Source of the DNA: Tsukamurella asaccharolytica
Lineage (GTDB): Bacteria > Actinomycetota > Actinomycetes > Mycobacteriales > Mycobacteriaceae
Length of the DNA: 64,000 nucleotides
NCBI RefSeq assembly: GCF_007858435.1
Contig: NZ_VIGW01000001.1
Coordinates: forward strand, 372,001-436,000
Reading direction: 5' to 3'
Shown: one piece after another, positions 45,501 to 53,896 of the stretch
Layout: every line of letters starts with the position of its first letter
Position numbering within the stretch: position 1 is the stretch's first letter
The notes under the pieces: generated by a model
Database searches by the model: none
Told to the model about the DNA's origin: nothing
The model's input: only the letters and a program-made list of their open reading frames with translations
Position numbers and translations under genes: made by a program

Positions 45501-46370
45501 TCATCCGACGACGCGGCTCAACTTGTCCGGATTGCGCACGACGTAGACGGCGGTCACCTGCGCGCCCTCGACCTCGACGCACATCACCAGGTCGACGACC
45601 CGGTCGAACGAGACGACCACCCCCGGCATGCCGTTGAACACCCCGAAGCGCAGCCCCATCTCGCCGAAGTCCCCGGACTTGCGCAGGGTGCCGATCATCA
45701 TTCGCGCGACCCGATCCGCGCCGAGGACCGGCCGGCGTGCCGCGGACTTCACGCCGCCGCCGTCCCCGACGTACACCACGTCGGGCGCCAGCAGGTCCAT
45801 CAGCGACTGCACGTCGCCGCTCGCCGTGGCCGCGAGGAAGCGTTCGGCGACGTCCCGCGCCGTCGCCGGGTCCGCCACCGCCCGTGGCCTCCGGGCTCGC
45901 ACATGCCCGCGGGCGCGATGGGCGGTCTGGCGCACCGTCGCCTCGCTCTTGCCGACCGCCTCCGCGATCTCGGGATACCCGAACTCGAACACCTCCCGAA
46001 GGACGAAGACGGCCCTCTCGGTGGGCGTCAGGGACTCCAGGACCAGCAGCATCGCCGTGGTCACGGCCTCGCCGGTGAGCACGTGCTCCGCCGGCCCGTC
46101 GGCCGACGGCGCCTCGAGAGGCTCCGGCAACCACGGCCCGACGTACTCCTCGCGCCGCCGCGACGCGGTGCGCAGCGCGTTGAGCGCCTGCCGGGTCACG
46201 ATCCGCGCGAGGTAGGCCCGCGGATTCGCGACGGTGCCGAGATCCACCTCGCGCCACCGCAGATAGCTCTCCTGCAGCACGTCCTCCGCATCCGCGACGC
46301 TGCCCACGATCTCGTACGCGACGGAGAACAACAGCGGGCGATGCGCGGCGAAGACGTCTTCGGCACTCAT
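45501..46370 (-). CDS. ECF41-family sigma factor with SnoaL-like C-terminal domain
   Basis: A 289-residue ECF sigma factor: region 2 (ADAEDVLQESYLRWREVD), linker with WLPEPL, region 4 (SLTPTERAVFVLREVFEFGY, IAEAVGKSEATVRQTAHRAR) and a SnoaL-like extension. All three ECF41 hallmarks are present: WLPEPL, DGGGVKS in the extension and NPDKL near the C-terminus. ECF41 sigmas lack an anti-sigma gene; the extension both activates and inhibits. ATG 46370 overlaps the oxidoreductase stop (4 bases). The M. tuberculosis relative is SigJ. Confidence 0.93.
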   Translation of the reverse strand: MSAEDVFAAHRPLLFSVAYEIVGSVADAEDVLQESYLRWREVDLGTVANPRAYLARIVTRQALNALRTASRRREEYVGPWLPEPLEAPSADGPAEHVLTGEAVTTAMLLVLESLTPTERAVFVLREVFEFGYPEIAEAVGKSEATVRQTAHRARGHVRARRPRAVADPATARDVAERFLAATASGDVQSLMDLLAPDVVYVGDGGGVKSAARRPVLGADRVARMMIGTLRKSGDFGEMGLRFGVFNGMPGVVVSFDRVVDLVMCVEVEGAQVTAVYVVRNPDKLSRVVG

Positions 46371-47406
46371 CGCGGCGCGGGCAGCCACGCGTAGCGCGCA
46401 GTCCGGGCGGCGCCCTTGGCCATTCGGCACACCCGCTCCTTCACCCAGGCCGCGGAGCGGCCGCCGAACTGGATCCTGGTGGGGGTGTCGTCGCGCCGAG
46501 CCGCCTGGATCACCGCGCTGGTCCGGCCGATCGAGACGTTCTGCCCCGTGTACCCCATCGAGTACGCCCTTTCGGGCTGCCCGCCAGCTCGCGCGCCAGG
46601 TTGTCGGCGCCGTGCGCGCCCTGCGGCAACGCGGTCTGGCAACTCAGCCGCGCGCCCGGCACGGCCGCGCCGTCGCCCACGGCACGGATCCGGGGGTCGG
46701 AGACGCTCCGCAGGAACTCGTCGACCACCACCCGGCCGGCGGAGTCCACCGCGAGGCCGCTGCGTGCCGCCAGGTCGCTGACCTGCGCCGCGATCGCCCA
46801 CAGCACGAGGTCGGCACCGTCGGCGTCGTCGATCCTGCCGCGCTCTACGGCGACGCCGAGGCGGTCGAGCTCACGCCGCACCCGCGCCCGCGCGCCGGTC
46901 CCGAGCGACGCCCCGACCTCGCCCTCGCTGCGCAGGGTCACCCGCAGGCCCGGGCGGGCCTCGGCGACCTCGGCGGCGGTCTCGATTCCGGTCAGCCCCC
47001 CTCCCACGACGGTGACGGCGGCCCCGTCGGGCAGGGCGGCGAGTGCCGCGCGCGCCTCGTCAGCCGACTCGAGGGTGCCGACCGCGAGGGTGCCCGGCGG
47101 TGCGGTCGGCGCCCCGCCCGCGGCGTAGATCGCGCGGTCGAACGGGAGGGAGGTGCCGTCGGCGAGGAGCACCGTGCCGTCGCCGATCGTGGCGACGGTG
47201 CCCACGACGAGCCGAATCCGCGGGTCGAGCATCTCGGTGAGCGGCGTGACGGCGGAGCCGCTGCCGGCGATGTGCTCGTGCAGCCGCACCCGCTCGACGA
47301 ACCCGGGCCGCGGGTTGACGACCGTCACCTCGGCGTCCGCCTTCTTCACCAGCCGATTCGCGGCGATGGTGCCCGCATAGCCCGCGCCGATCACGACGAC
47401 CTTCAT
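46367..47406 (-). pseudogene. NAD(P)/FAD-dependent oxidoreductase, ECF41 partner, frameshifted
   Basis: An NDH-II-like flavoprotein: VVVIGAGYAGTIAANRL at the N-terminus, second Rossmann VVGGGLTGIETAAE and IRAVGDGAAVPG. The frame from ATG 47406 (GGAGG 7 bases upstream) changes near 46565-46576: as read it goes SPKGRTRWGT and stops at 46510, whereas the -1 frame continues PERAYSMGYTGQNVSIGR to a TGA at 46367-46369 that overlaps the sigma start. One missing base (for example in the CCGAAAGGG run) explains both. The intact protein would be about 346 residues; the open part 46510-47406 encodes 298. Confidence 0.85.
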
Positions 47407-47445
47407 GATTGCCTCCTCATGCGAATTCGAGTCTTCCGCACACAG

Positions 47446-47472
47446 GACACCGCCCGGACACGATCCGTGACA
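47446..47472 (-). promoter_or_regulatory. Candidate ECF41-dependent promoter
   Basis: On the minus strand TGTCACG (47472-47466), 16 bp, TGTC (47449-47446). The ECF41 consensus, as I recall it, is TGTCACA-N16-CGTC; the match is 6 of 7 and 3 of 4 with exact spacing. The leader to ATG 47406 is about 35 bases and has a GGAGG site. Autoregulation of the oxidoreductase-sigma operon is inferred. Confidence 0.6.
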
Positions 47473-47488
47473 CGGGTCGGAGTGAGGC

Positions 47489-50062
47489 TCAGCCCTCCGC
47501 GATCGCGGCCAGCGGCGGGGTGCGGGCGGCGCGGATGGCGGGCAGGATCGCCGCGCCGACGCCGACGAACGCGGAGGCCACCAGCATGGTGAGCACCGTG
47601 GACCAGGGCACCACCACGGAACCGAGGCCCTCGTCGCGCAGCGAGTGCACGAGCGAGACGCCCAGCAGCACACCGAGCACCAGCCCGAGGGCGGCACCGA
47701 AGACGGCGATGAGCATCGATTCCAGGTAGATCGAGCGGCGGACCTGCGAGCGGATGAGGCCGATCGCGCGGAGCATGCCGATCTCTCGGCGCCGCTCCAC
47801 CACCGACAACGCCAGGGTGTTGACGATGCCGAGGATCGCGATCACCACGGCGAGTCCGAGCAGCCCGTACAGCACACCCATCAGCGTCGTGATCGTCTGC
47901 CCGGCCTGCTCCTTGAGGTCCTCCTGGTCGTCGACGTTCACCACCAGCAGCGGCTTCACGGCCTCCCGCAGGCGCTCCTTGAGGTCGCTCACCGAGGTGC
48001 CGTCGGCGGCGTTGACGAACACCGATTGCGGGGTGACGAGCGGGGCCGTGGCGCCGGTCGCGGGCGGGTACACGGTGTTCAGATCGGCGGCGGTGATCAC
48101 CGGACCGGACAGCGGCCCCCCGGTGGCGGCGTAGATCCCCGTCACGGTGAGCTTCGTCCTCGCGGTGCCGACGGCGGACGTCGGCTCCACCTCGGTGCCC
48201 ACGTCCCAGCCACGCTCGCGCGCGGTGCGGTCGTCGACGAGTAGCCCGCCCTGTTTCAGCGCCAGCTCGCCCGAGCTCCGGGTGAGGTTGAACGGCGTGG
48301 TGACGTCGCCGTCGACGGCGAGGGTGGTGATTCGCTCGCCCCCGATCCGCACCGGCACGGCGTAGAGGATGGTCTTGGCACCGACGCCGGGCACGTCCTT
48401 GATCGCCGTCAGCGCCGCGGGCGGCATGCCGAGCGACGGGGCCTGCAGCACGAGGTCGGAGCGGATCCCCTGGTCCACCTGGGCGTCGATCGACTTCTGC
48501 ATCGACGCGCCGAGCGTGCCGATCACACCCACGAGCGCCACGCCGATCACCAGCGCGAACGCGGTGGCGGTGGTGCGCTGCGGGTTCCGCATCACGTTGG
48601 TGCGGCCCAGCCGGCCGGCGGGCCCGAAGGGGGCGGCGATGATCTTGCCGACCCCGCCGAGCAGTGGCGCGACCAGGGCGGGGCCGCCGATCACGATGGC
48701 GAGGATCAGCCCGAAGCCGGCGATGCCGACCTCGATCGCGGCGGTGGCGCCGGTCGCGGTGGTGGCCACGAACAGCAGCGCCAGCGAGCACAACAACAGG
48801 GCCGCGCCGATGGCGCCGCGCACGAGCAGCGATTGCGGCGAGCCGCCGTCCTGCGCGCGCATTGCGGCGACGGGCGGCACGCGCGAGGCCCGCACCGCGG
48901 GGATCAGTGCCGAGATCACGGTCACCACGGTGCCCACCACCATCACGGTGATCACCACGGACGGGCTGATGGCGAGCCCGCCGTCGGGGAAGCCGGCGCC
49001 CGCGGCGGTGACGCCTGCGCGCAGGAGCACCGCGAGGCCGATACCGACGGCGAGCCCCAGTGCGCTGCCGATCACGCCCACGACGAGCGCCTCCAGGACC
49101 ACGGAGTTGCGCACCTGCTCCCGGCCGGCGCCGATGGCCCGGAGCAACGCGAGCTCCGACAGGCGCTGGGCGACCAGCATCGAGAAGGTGTTGTAGATGA
49201 TGAAGACGCCCACGAGGAGCCCGATGAGGCCGAAGGCCACGAGGAAGTAGTTGAGAAAGCTCAGCCCCTGGTTGATCGTGTCCTCGAACTCCTGCCGCAC
49301 CTGCGCGCCGGTCTGGACGTTCAGGTCGGGCAGACGCTGGGCGAGCGCATCGCGCAGCTGCTCCGGCGAGGTGCCCTGCGCGGCGCCGACCTCGATGTAG
49401 GGGGCCGTGGCGCCGTCGCTGAACAGCTTCTGCGCCTCGCCCTTCGCGAACAGCGCGCCCAGATAGCCGCCCGAGTCGGAGGAGATCGAGTAGGTCCCGA
49501 CGACCGTGACCTCGGTCGGGCCCGCCGAATTCGGGGCCACGATGGTGGTCTTCGCACCCACAGGCAGCTTCAGCCGCTCGGACGCGGAGTCGTTGAGCAC
49601 CATCTCGTTCGGGCCCGACGGTGCCCGGCCCCCCGTGATCTTCAGCCCTTCGGGATCGAGATTCTCGCCGGGTGGGAGGTACGCGCCACCCACCTGGGGC
49701 GCGCCGGTGGGCGAGGCGACCTCGCCGTCGCCGTCGCGCAGGGCGATGGTGCCGGTGATCGCGGGGACCACGACCCGCACGCCCGGTACCGACTTCACCT
49801 GATCCACCACGGAGAGCGGCACCCCCGGGCCCGCGGGCCCGAAGCCACCCTGCCCCTGGGGGTTCTCCGGCGAGATCCGCGCGTCGACGCCGACCGCGAT
49901 CCGGTCGGAGATCCCGTCGAAGGCCTTCTGCAAGGTGCCCGTGAACACCATCGAGCCTGCGATGAACGACGTGCCGAGCAGCACCGAGAGCACCGTCAGG
50001 ACGAGGCGCCCCTTGTGCGCCAAGAGGTTCCGCAGCGCCACCCGGCGCATCGGATTCGCCAT
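47489..50062 (-). CDS. ABC transporter permease, FtsX/MacB-type with two FtsX domains
   Basis: An 857-residue permease with one helix near the N-terminus (residues about 16-38), a large extracytoplasmic MacB-PCD-like domain, a three-helix FtsX domain (about 265-410), a further two-helix region (about 425-490), a second extracytoplasmic domain and a final FtsX domain (about 730-850). LLRAIGAGREQVRNSV and MLRAIGLIRSQVRRSI are the repeated coupling-helix regions. Such proteins export lipoproteins, peptides or drugs, or transmit mechanical force. The start codon shares one base with the ATPase stop (TGATG). Confidence 0.93.
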   Translation of the reverse strand: MANPMRRVALRNLLAHKGRLVLTVLSVLLGTSFIAGSMVFTGTLQKAFDGISDRIAVGVDARISPENPQGQGGFGPAGPGVPLSVVDQVKSVPGVRVVVPAITGTIALRDGDGEVASPTGAPQVGGAYLPPGENLDPEGLKITGGRAPSGPNEMVLNDSASERLKLPVGAKTTIVAPNSAGPTEVTVVGTYSISSDSGGYLGALFAKGEAQKLFSDGATAPYIEVGAAQGTSPEQLRDALAQRLPDLNVQTGAQVRQEFEDTINQGLSFLNYFLVAFGLIGLLVGVFIIYNTFSMLVAQRLSELALLRAIGAGREQVRNSVVLEALVVGVIGSALGLAVGIGLAVLLRAGVTAAGAGFPDGGLAISPSVVITVMVVGTVVTVISALIPAVRASRVPPVAAMRAQDGGSPQSLLVRGAIGAALLLCSLALLFVATTATGATAAIEVGIAGFGLILAIVIGGPALVAPLLGGVGKIIAAPFGPAGRLGRTNVMRNPQRTTATAFALVIGVALVGVIGTLGASMQKSIDAQVDQGIRSDLVLQAPSLGMPPAALTAIKDVPGVGAKTILYAVPVRIGGERITTLAVDGDVTTPFNLTRSSGELALKQGGLLVDDRTARERGWDVGTEVEPTSAVGTARTKLTVTGIYAATGGPLSGPVITAADLNTVYPPATGATAPLVTPQSVFVNAADGTSVSDLKERLREAVKPLLVVNVDDQEDLKEQAGQTITTLMGVLYGLLGLAVVIAILGIVNTLALSVVERRREIGMLRAIGLIRSQVRRSIYLESMLIAVFGAALGLVLGVLLGVSLVHSLRDEGLGSVVVPWSTVLTMLVASAFVGVGAAILPAIRAARTPPLAAIAEG

Positions 50063-50841
50063 CAGCCGGCGACGAGGTCGTCGAGGTGGATCATCTTCTC
50101 CAGCACCCGGTCCGCGGTGGGGCTGCGCATCTCGTCGACGATGCGTCCGTCGGCGAGGAAGACCACGCGGTCCGCGTAGGAGGCCGCGCGCGGATCGTGC
50201 GTCACGATGACCACGGTCTGCCGGAAGTCGTCGACCGCAGCGCGCAGGATGGACAGCACCTCGGCGCCGGACCGCGAATCCAGGTTGCCCGTGGGCTCGT
50301 CGCCGAAGATGATCTCCGGCCGGCCGACCAGGGCGCGGGCGCAGGCGACGCGCTGTTGCTGCCCGCCCGAGAGCTCCGTGGGGCGGTGGCCGAGCCGCGG
50401 CCGCAGCCCGAGCCGGTCGACGACGGTGTCGAGCCACTGTTGATCGGGCTTGCGGCCCGCGATGTCCAGCGGCAGGGTGATGTTCTCGATCGCCGTGAGG
50501 GTGGGAACCAGGTTGAAGCTCTGGAAGACGAAACCGATCCGGTCGCGCCGCAGTTGGGTGATCTGCTTGTCGCCCAGCGAGGTCAGCTCCGTGCCGCCCA
50601 CCTGGACCGAGCCGCCCGAGGCGGCGTCGAGGCCCGCGAGGCAGTGCATCAGCGTCGACTTGCCCGAACCGGACGGCCCCATGATGGCGGTGAACTCGCC
50701 CGCCCGGAAGTCGACCGTGACGCCGGCCAGCGCGTGCACTGCGTTGTCGCCCTCGCCGTAGACCTTGGTGACGTCGACGGCGCGTGCGGCCACCGCCTCG
50801 GGCGTGGGCAGCGTCGCCGGCGCGAACTGAGTCTGTGACAT
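50062..50841 (-). CDS. ABC transporter ATP-binding protein (LolD/MacB type)
   Basis: A 259-residue ATPase: Walker A GPSGSGKST, Q-loop FQSFNLVPTLTAIEN, signature LSGGQQQRVACARAL, Walker B IIFGDEPTGNLDS and switch His in VIVTHDPR. It powers the adjacent FtsX-type permease, with which it is translationally coupled. ATG 50841 is taken as start; residues upstream to 50961 are non-conserved. No ribosome-binding site is clear, and the message may be leaderless. It is divergent from the 160-residue hypothetical gene. Confidence 0.95.
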   Translation of the reverse strand: MSQTQFAPATLPTPEAVAARAVDVTKVYGEGDNAVHALAGVTVDFRAGEFTAIMGPSGSGKSTLMHCLAGLDAASGGSVQVGGTELTSLGDKQITQLRRDRIGFVFQSFNLVPTLTAIENITLPLDIAGRKPDQQWLDTVVDRLGLRPRLGHRPTELSGGQQQRVACARALVGRPEIIFGDEPTGNLDSRSGAEVLSILRAAVDDFRQTVVIVTHDPRAASYADRVVFLADGRIVDEMRSPTADRVLEKMIHLDDLVAG

Positions 50842-50945
50842 GTCAACGAGGATGCCAGAATCTCCGGCCTGCGGCATCAGGGCATTCCCCCAGGACGAAC
50901 CGGACACATCGGGCCCCGCGCGCCCGCATCCGTCATGATGGACCG

Positions 50946-51428
50946 ATGCGCCTCGAACCACGGATCCTGATGCAGCTCTCCGGCGTGCTCGACCTGCGCG
51001 ACGGGAAGTTCTTCGGCAGCTGCTTCGGGCACCGGGTGCCCGATGACCTGCTCGCCGCCGTCACCGTGCACGGCGCCGCGACCAATCGCGCCACCGCCGG
51101 CTTCGCGTCCCCGTCGCGCGCGCAGCGCGCGATGCCCGTCGAACTGGAGCACTGGGACGCGGTGCCGCCTGCGGACGGCGAATGGGACACCGTGCTGCGC
51201 ACCCAGCTGTACGTCGACACCTCCGGCTCCGTCGAGTGGTTCTCCCCCACCGCTGCGGGCCCCGGCGAGGTGCTGGAGTTCCCGATGGCCCGCGGCTACT
51301 ACGAGGTCGAGGCCGCCGCGCGGCACGCCGGCGAGGGCGACGATCACTGGCGACTGCGGTTCTGGGCGTCGCCCGAGAACGGCCCCGATCTCGCCGAGAT
51401 CCGCGAGATCGCCCTCCTCGCGCGCTGA
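50946..51428 (+). CDS. Hypothetical protein (160 residues), possibly beta-rich
   Basis: No family recognised. The sequence alternates hydrophobic and polar residues (ILMQLSGVLDLRDGKFFGSC, DTVLRTQLYVDTSGSVEWFS, VLEFPMARGYYEVEAAARHA, HWRLRFWASPEN), suggesting a cytosolic beta-sandwich with two cysteine-poor sheets. A CATGAT box lies 6 bases before the ATG, so it may be leaderless. It is 59 bp upstream of the EccA-like gene on the same strand and may be cotranscribed with it. Confidence 0.72.
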   Translation: MRLEPRILMQLSGVLDLRDGKFFGSCFGHRVPDDLLAAVTVHGAATNRATAGFASPSRAQRAMPVELEHWDAVPPADGEWDTVLRTQLYVDTSGSVEWFSPTAAGPGEVLEFPMARGYYEVEAAARHAGEGDDHWRLRFWASPENGPDLAEIREIALLAR

Positions 51429-51487
51429 CCGCCGCTACGGTGAAGCGGCGAGGATCGGGGGATCCTCGTCGCTGTCCGGGGGGATCG

Positions 51488-53173
51488 ATGAACACTTCCG
51501 CGTTGCAGGCCGTGCACGCCTTCCGCGCCGGCGTGGCCGCGCTGGGCATCGGGATCGGCGAGTTCGAGTCGTCGCCACCCGATTCCGCGCTCGCGCGCCG
51601 CGCCTTCGACGCCGCGACGGCCGCCGACCCGGGCATGGCCGATGCCTGGCTCGGCCGTGCCGCGGCCGGCGAGCACACGGCCGAGGTGCTGGCCGCGCTG
51701 CACCGCACCGCCGACGCGATCGGCGCCGCCGCCCGCCGCGTCGGCCTACCGCCCGGCGCGCTGAGCAGCACCTTCGCCACCGGACTCTACGTCGACTATC
51801 CGCTGCGGGACGCCGCCACCGCCCACGTCGCCTACGCCGCGCGCCTGCTGGCCGACGGCGCGCCCGACGAGGCCGAGCGCGTCCTCGACGCCGCCGGCCC
51901 GGCCCCGATCGCGCGGTATCAGCGCGCCGTCGTCGCCGCCCGGACCCGACGGTGGCCGGACGCCCTGGCCGCGCTCGACGGGCACGCCGACTGGGACGAC
52001 GCCGTGCTCGTCGCCGCGGCGGCCACGATCGCGGGATCCGCCGCGGCACAGCTCGGCCGGTTCGCCGAGGCCGCACGGCTGCTCACCCTCGCGGCCGAGG
52101 GGCCGGTGCCCGGCGCCGCCGCCGCGGCCCGCTACTGCCACGCCCTCGTCCTGCGCGAGCAGGGCGACGAGGAGCGCGCCCGGGTCCTGCTGGAGCGGGC
52201 GGCACCGTCGTACCCGCCCGCCGAGGCGGCCCTGCGCGACCCGAGCCACCGCCTGGTACTCGACCCCCAGGACGGATGCGCCGCGGCACCGGACGCGCCG
52301 GCCGCCGGGGCGGGCGAGGAGCTCCTCGCCGCGGCCGCCGACGAGCTGGCGCGACAGGTGGGGCTGCGCGAGGTGAAGGAGCAGGTCGCCCGCCTGAGGA
52401 CGACGATGCAGCTCGCCCGGGTGCGCGCCGACCGCGGGCTGTCGAGCGGGAGCCGCTCGCTGCACCTCGCCTTCACCGGGCCGCCCGGCACCGGCAAGAC
52501 GACCGTGGCGCGCATCGTCGCGCGGATGTACTGCGGGCTGGGGCTGCTGGCGACCGACACGGTGGTCGAGTGCTCGCGCCGTGACCTCGTCGGCCAGTAC
52601 CTCGGCGCCACCGCGCAGAAGACCTCCGCGGTGATCGACTCCGCGCTCGACGGGGTGCTGTTCATCGACGAGGCCTACACGCTCGTGCAGGAGGGCCTCA
52701 CGGGCGGCGACGCATTCGGGCAGGAGGCGATCGACACCCTGCTCGCGCGGATGGAGAACGACCGCGACCGGCTCGTCGTGATCGTCGCCGGTTACGACGC
52801 CGAGATCGACCGGTTCCTCGGCACCAACGAGGGCCTGGCCTCGCGGTTCGCGCGGCGGATCCGGTTCCCCGGCTACAGCCCGGGCGAGCTCGCCGAGATC
52901 GGGGCCGCCCTGGCCCGCTCCCGCGATGCGGTGCTCACCGGCGACGCGGCGGAGGTCCTCGAAACCTGCTGCGCCGGCATCGCCGACCGGCTCGACCGCC
53001 TGGGCAACGGCCGCTTCGTGCGGAACGTCATCGAGGCGGCGGAGGAGGAGCGGGAGCTGCGGCTCGTCGACTCCGGGCTGGACCTCGCCGGTGTCGACGA
53101 GGCCGTCCTCATGCGGATCGAGGCGGCGGACATGGCGCGGGCACTCGACGGGGTCCTCGGCGCCGCGGTCTGA
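51488..53173 (+). CDS. EccA-like AAA+ ATPase (CbxX/CfqX family), orphan
   Basis: A 561-residue protein: a TPR-like helical N-terminal half (about residues 1-270, Ala-rich repeats) and a CbxX-type AAA+ domain with Walker A GPPGTGKT (331-338), Walker B VLFIDEAY, sensor VIVAGYDAEIDRFL and arginine-finger region SRFARRIRFPGYSPGE. This is the architecture of EccA, the cytosolic ATPase of type VII (ESX) secretion systems. No ESX membrane, mycosin or WXG100 gene is near. Strong GGGGGG ribosome-binding site. The partner system may lie elsewhere. Confidence 0.9.
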   Translation: MNTSALQAVHAFRAGVAALGIGIGEFESSPPDSALARRAFDAATAADPGMADAWLGRAAAGEHTAEVLAALHRTADAIGAAARRVGLPPGALSSTFATGLYVDYPLRDAATAHVAYAARLLADGAPDEAERVLDAAGPAPIARYQRAVVAARTRRWPDALAALDGHADWDDAVLVAAAATIAGSAAAQLGRFAEAARLLTLAAEGPVPGAAAAARYCHALVLREQGDEERARVLLERAAPSYPPAEAALRDPSHRLVLDPQDGCAAAPDAPAAGAGEELLAAAADELARQVGLREVKEQVARLRTTMQLARVRADRGLSSGSRSLHLAFTGPPGTGKTTVARIVARMYCGLGLLATDTVVECSRRDLVGQYLGATAQKTSAVIDSALDGVLFIDEAYTLVQEGLTGGDAFGQEAIDTLLARMENDRDRLVVIVAGYDAEIDRFLGTNEGLASRFARRIRFPGYSPGELAEIGAALARSRDAVLTGDAAEVLETCCAGIADRLDRLGNGRFVRNVIEAAEEERELRLVDSGLDLAGVDEAVLMRIEAADMARALDGVLGAAV

Positions 53174-53199
53174 GCCGGCCCGGTGGAGGGCAGGCGGGG

Positions 53200-53730
53200 C
53201 TACCGGGACGCGGCGACGTTCGCGGCGTAGGCGTCGCTGTTCGACGGCCCGGTGCCGGTCATCATCACCTCGTCGGCGAGCCGATCGGCGGCCTCGAGGT
53301 CGATCCCCGTCTCCCGCTGGCTGTGGACCAGGAAGATCTCCCCGCCGAGCGCGGGCTCCTCACCGGCGTAGATCATGCACTCGACGACGATCATGTCGGT
53401 CTGCGCCTTGACGGTGTGCGAGGTCAGCCGCAGTCCGAGACTGACGACGTCGCCCACGTGCAGCGGGCGGAGGTACGTGAAGGTCTGGCCGGCGTGCAGG
53501 ATGGCCGAGAGGTTACAGCCCGGTATGGCCTTGCCGACCACCCCGGACGCGGCCTGCAGCATGGGTGCGCCCAACATCGTGGCCGGCACGACGACATCGT
53601 CCGGGAGGCGCCGACTGGCCGCGTAGGGGATGTCCCAGCTGCGGGTCGCGCGAGCGAACGTCCGCACGGTCTCCGCGCCGATCTCGTAAGCATCCGGGAA
53701 CCACAGTTCCCACTCGTCGGCGACAGCCAC
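53200..53730 (-). CDS. Hotdog-fold, MaoC-like N-terminal dehydratase family protein
   Basis: A 176-residue protein resembling the N-terminal (FAS1-like) half of MaoC dehydratases and HadA/HadC-type subunits: early helix with WDIPYAASRRLPDDVVVPAT, LHAGQTFTYLRPLHVGDVVS and SHTVKAQTDMIVVECMIY. The catalytic His/Asp pair usually sits in a partner subunit, and no MaoC partner is adjacent. Start: GTG 53730 (AGGAG 5 bases upstream) is preferred to GTG 53736, which overlaps that site. A role in hydration of enoyl-thioesters is possible. Confidence 0.75.
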   Translation of the reverse strand: MAVADEWELWFPDAYEIGAETVRTFARATRSWDIPYAASRRLPDDVVVPATMLGAPMLQAASGVVGKAIPGCNLSAILHAGQTFTYLRPLHVGDVVSLGLRLTSHTVKAQTDMIVVECMIYAGEEPALGGEIFLVHSQRETGIDLEAADRLADEVMMTGTGPSNSDAYAANVAASR

Positions 53731-53883
53731 GGTCACTCCTCGAGGGCTCCGGCCCCCGCTTCAGTGCGAAGGGACGCACAAGAATAACCACAGGTCCGGT
53801 GAGATCCCAAACGGTAGGACCACCCGATGACAACACGGCATGTCAGAGGCACGCCCGTCGGTGACACGGCGGCCGTTCCGCAC

Positions 53884-53889
53884 TAGCGT
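53884..53889 (+). promoter_or_regulatory. -10 element of a probable leaderless monooxygenase transcript
   Basis: TAGCGT, 7 bases, ATG 53897. The GGAGG just before the ATG is too close to serve as a ribosome-binding site. Confidence 0.5.
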
Positions 53890-53896
53890 CGGAGGT

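Noticed and set aside
46565-46576. Programmed -1 frameshifting in the oxidoreductase
   Set aside because: CCGAAAGGG is not a good slippery heptamer in the zero frame and no downstream pseudoknot is evident; a missing base is simpler.
51488-53173. A complete type VII secretion locus
   Set aside because: Only the EccA-like ATPase is present; no membrane, mycosin or substrate genes on either side.
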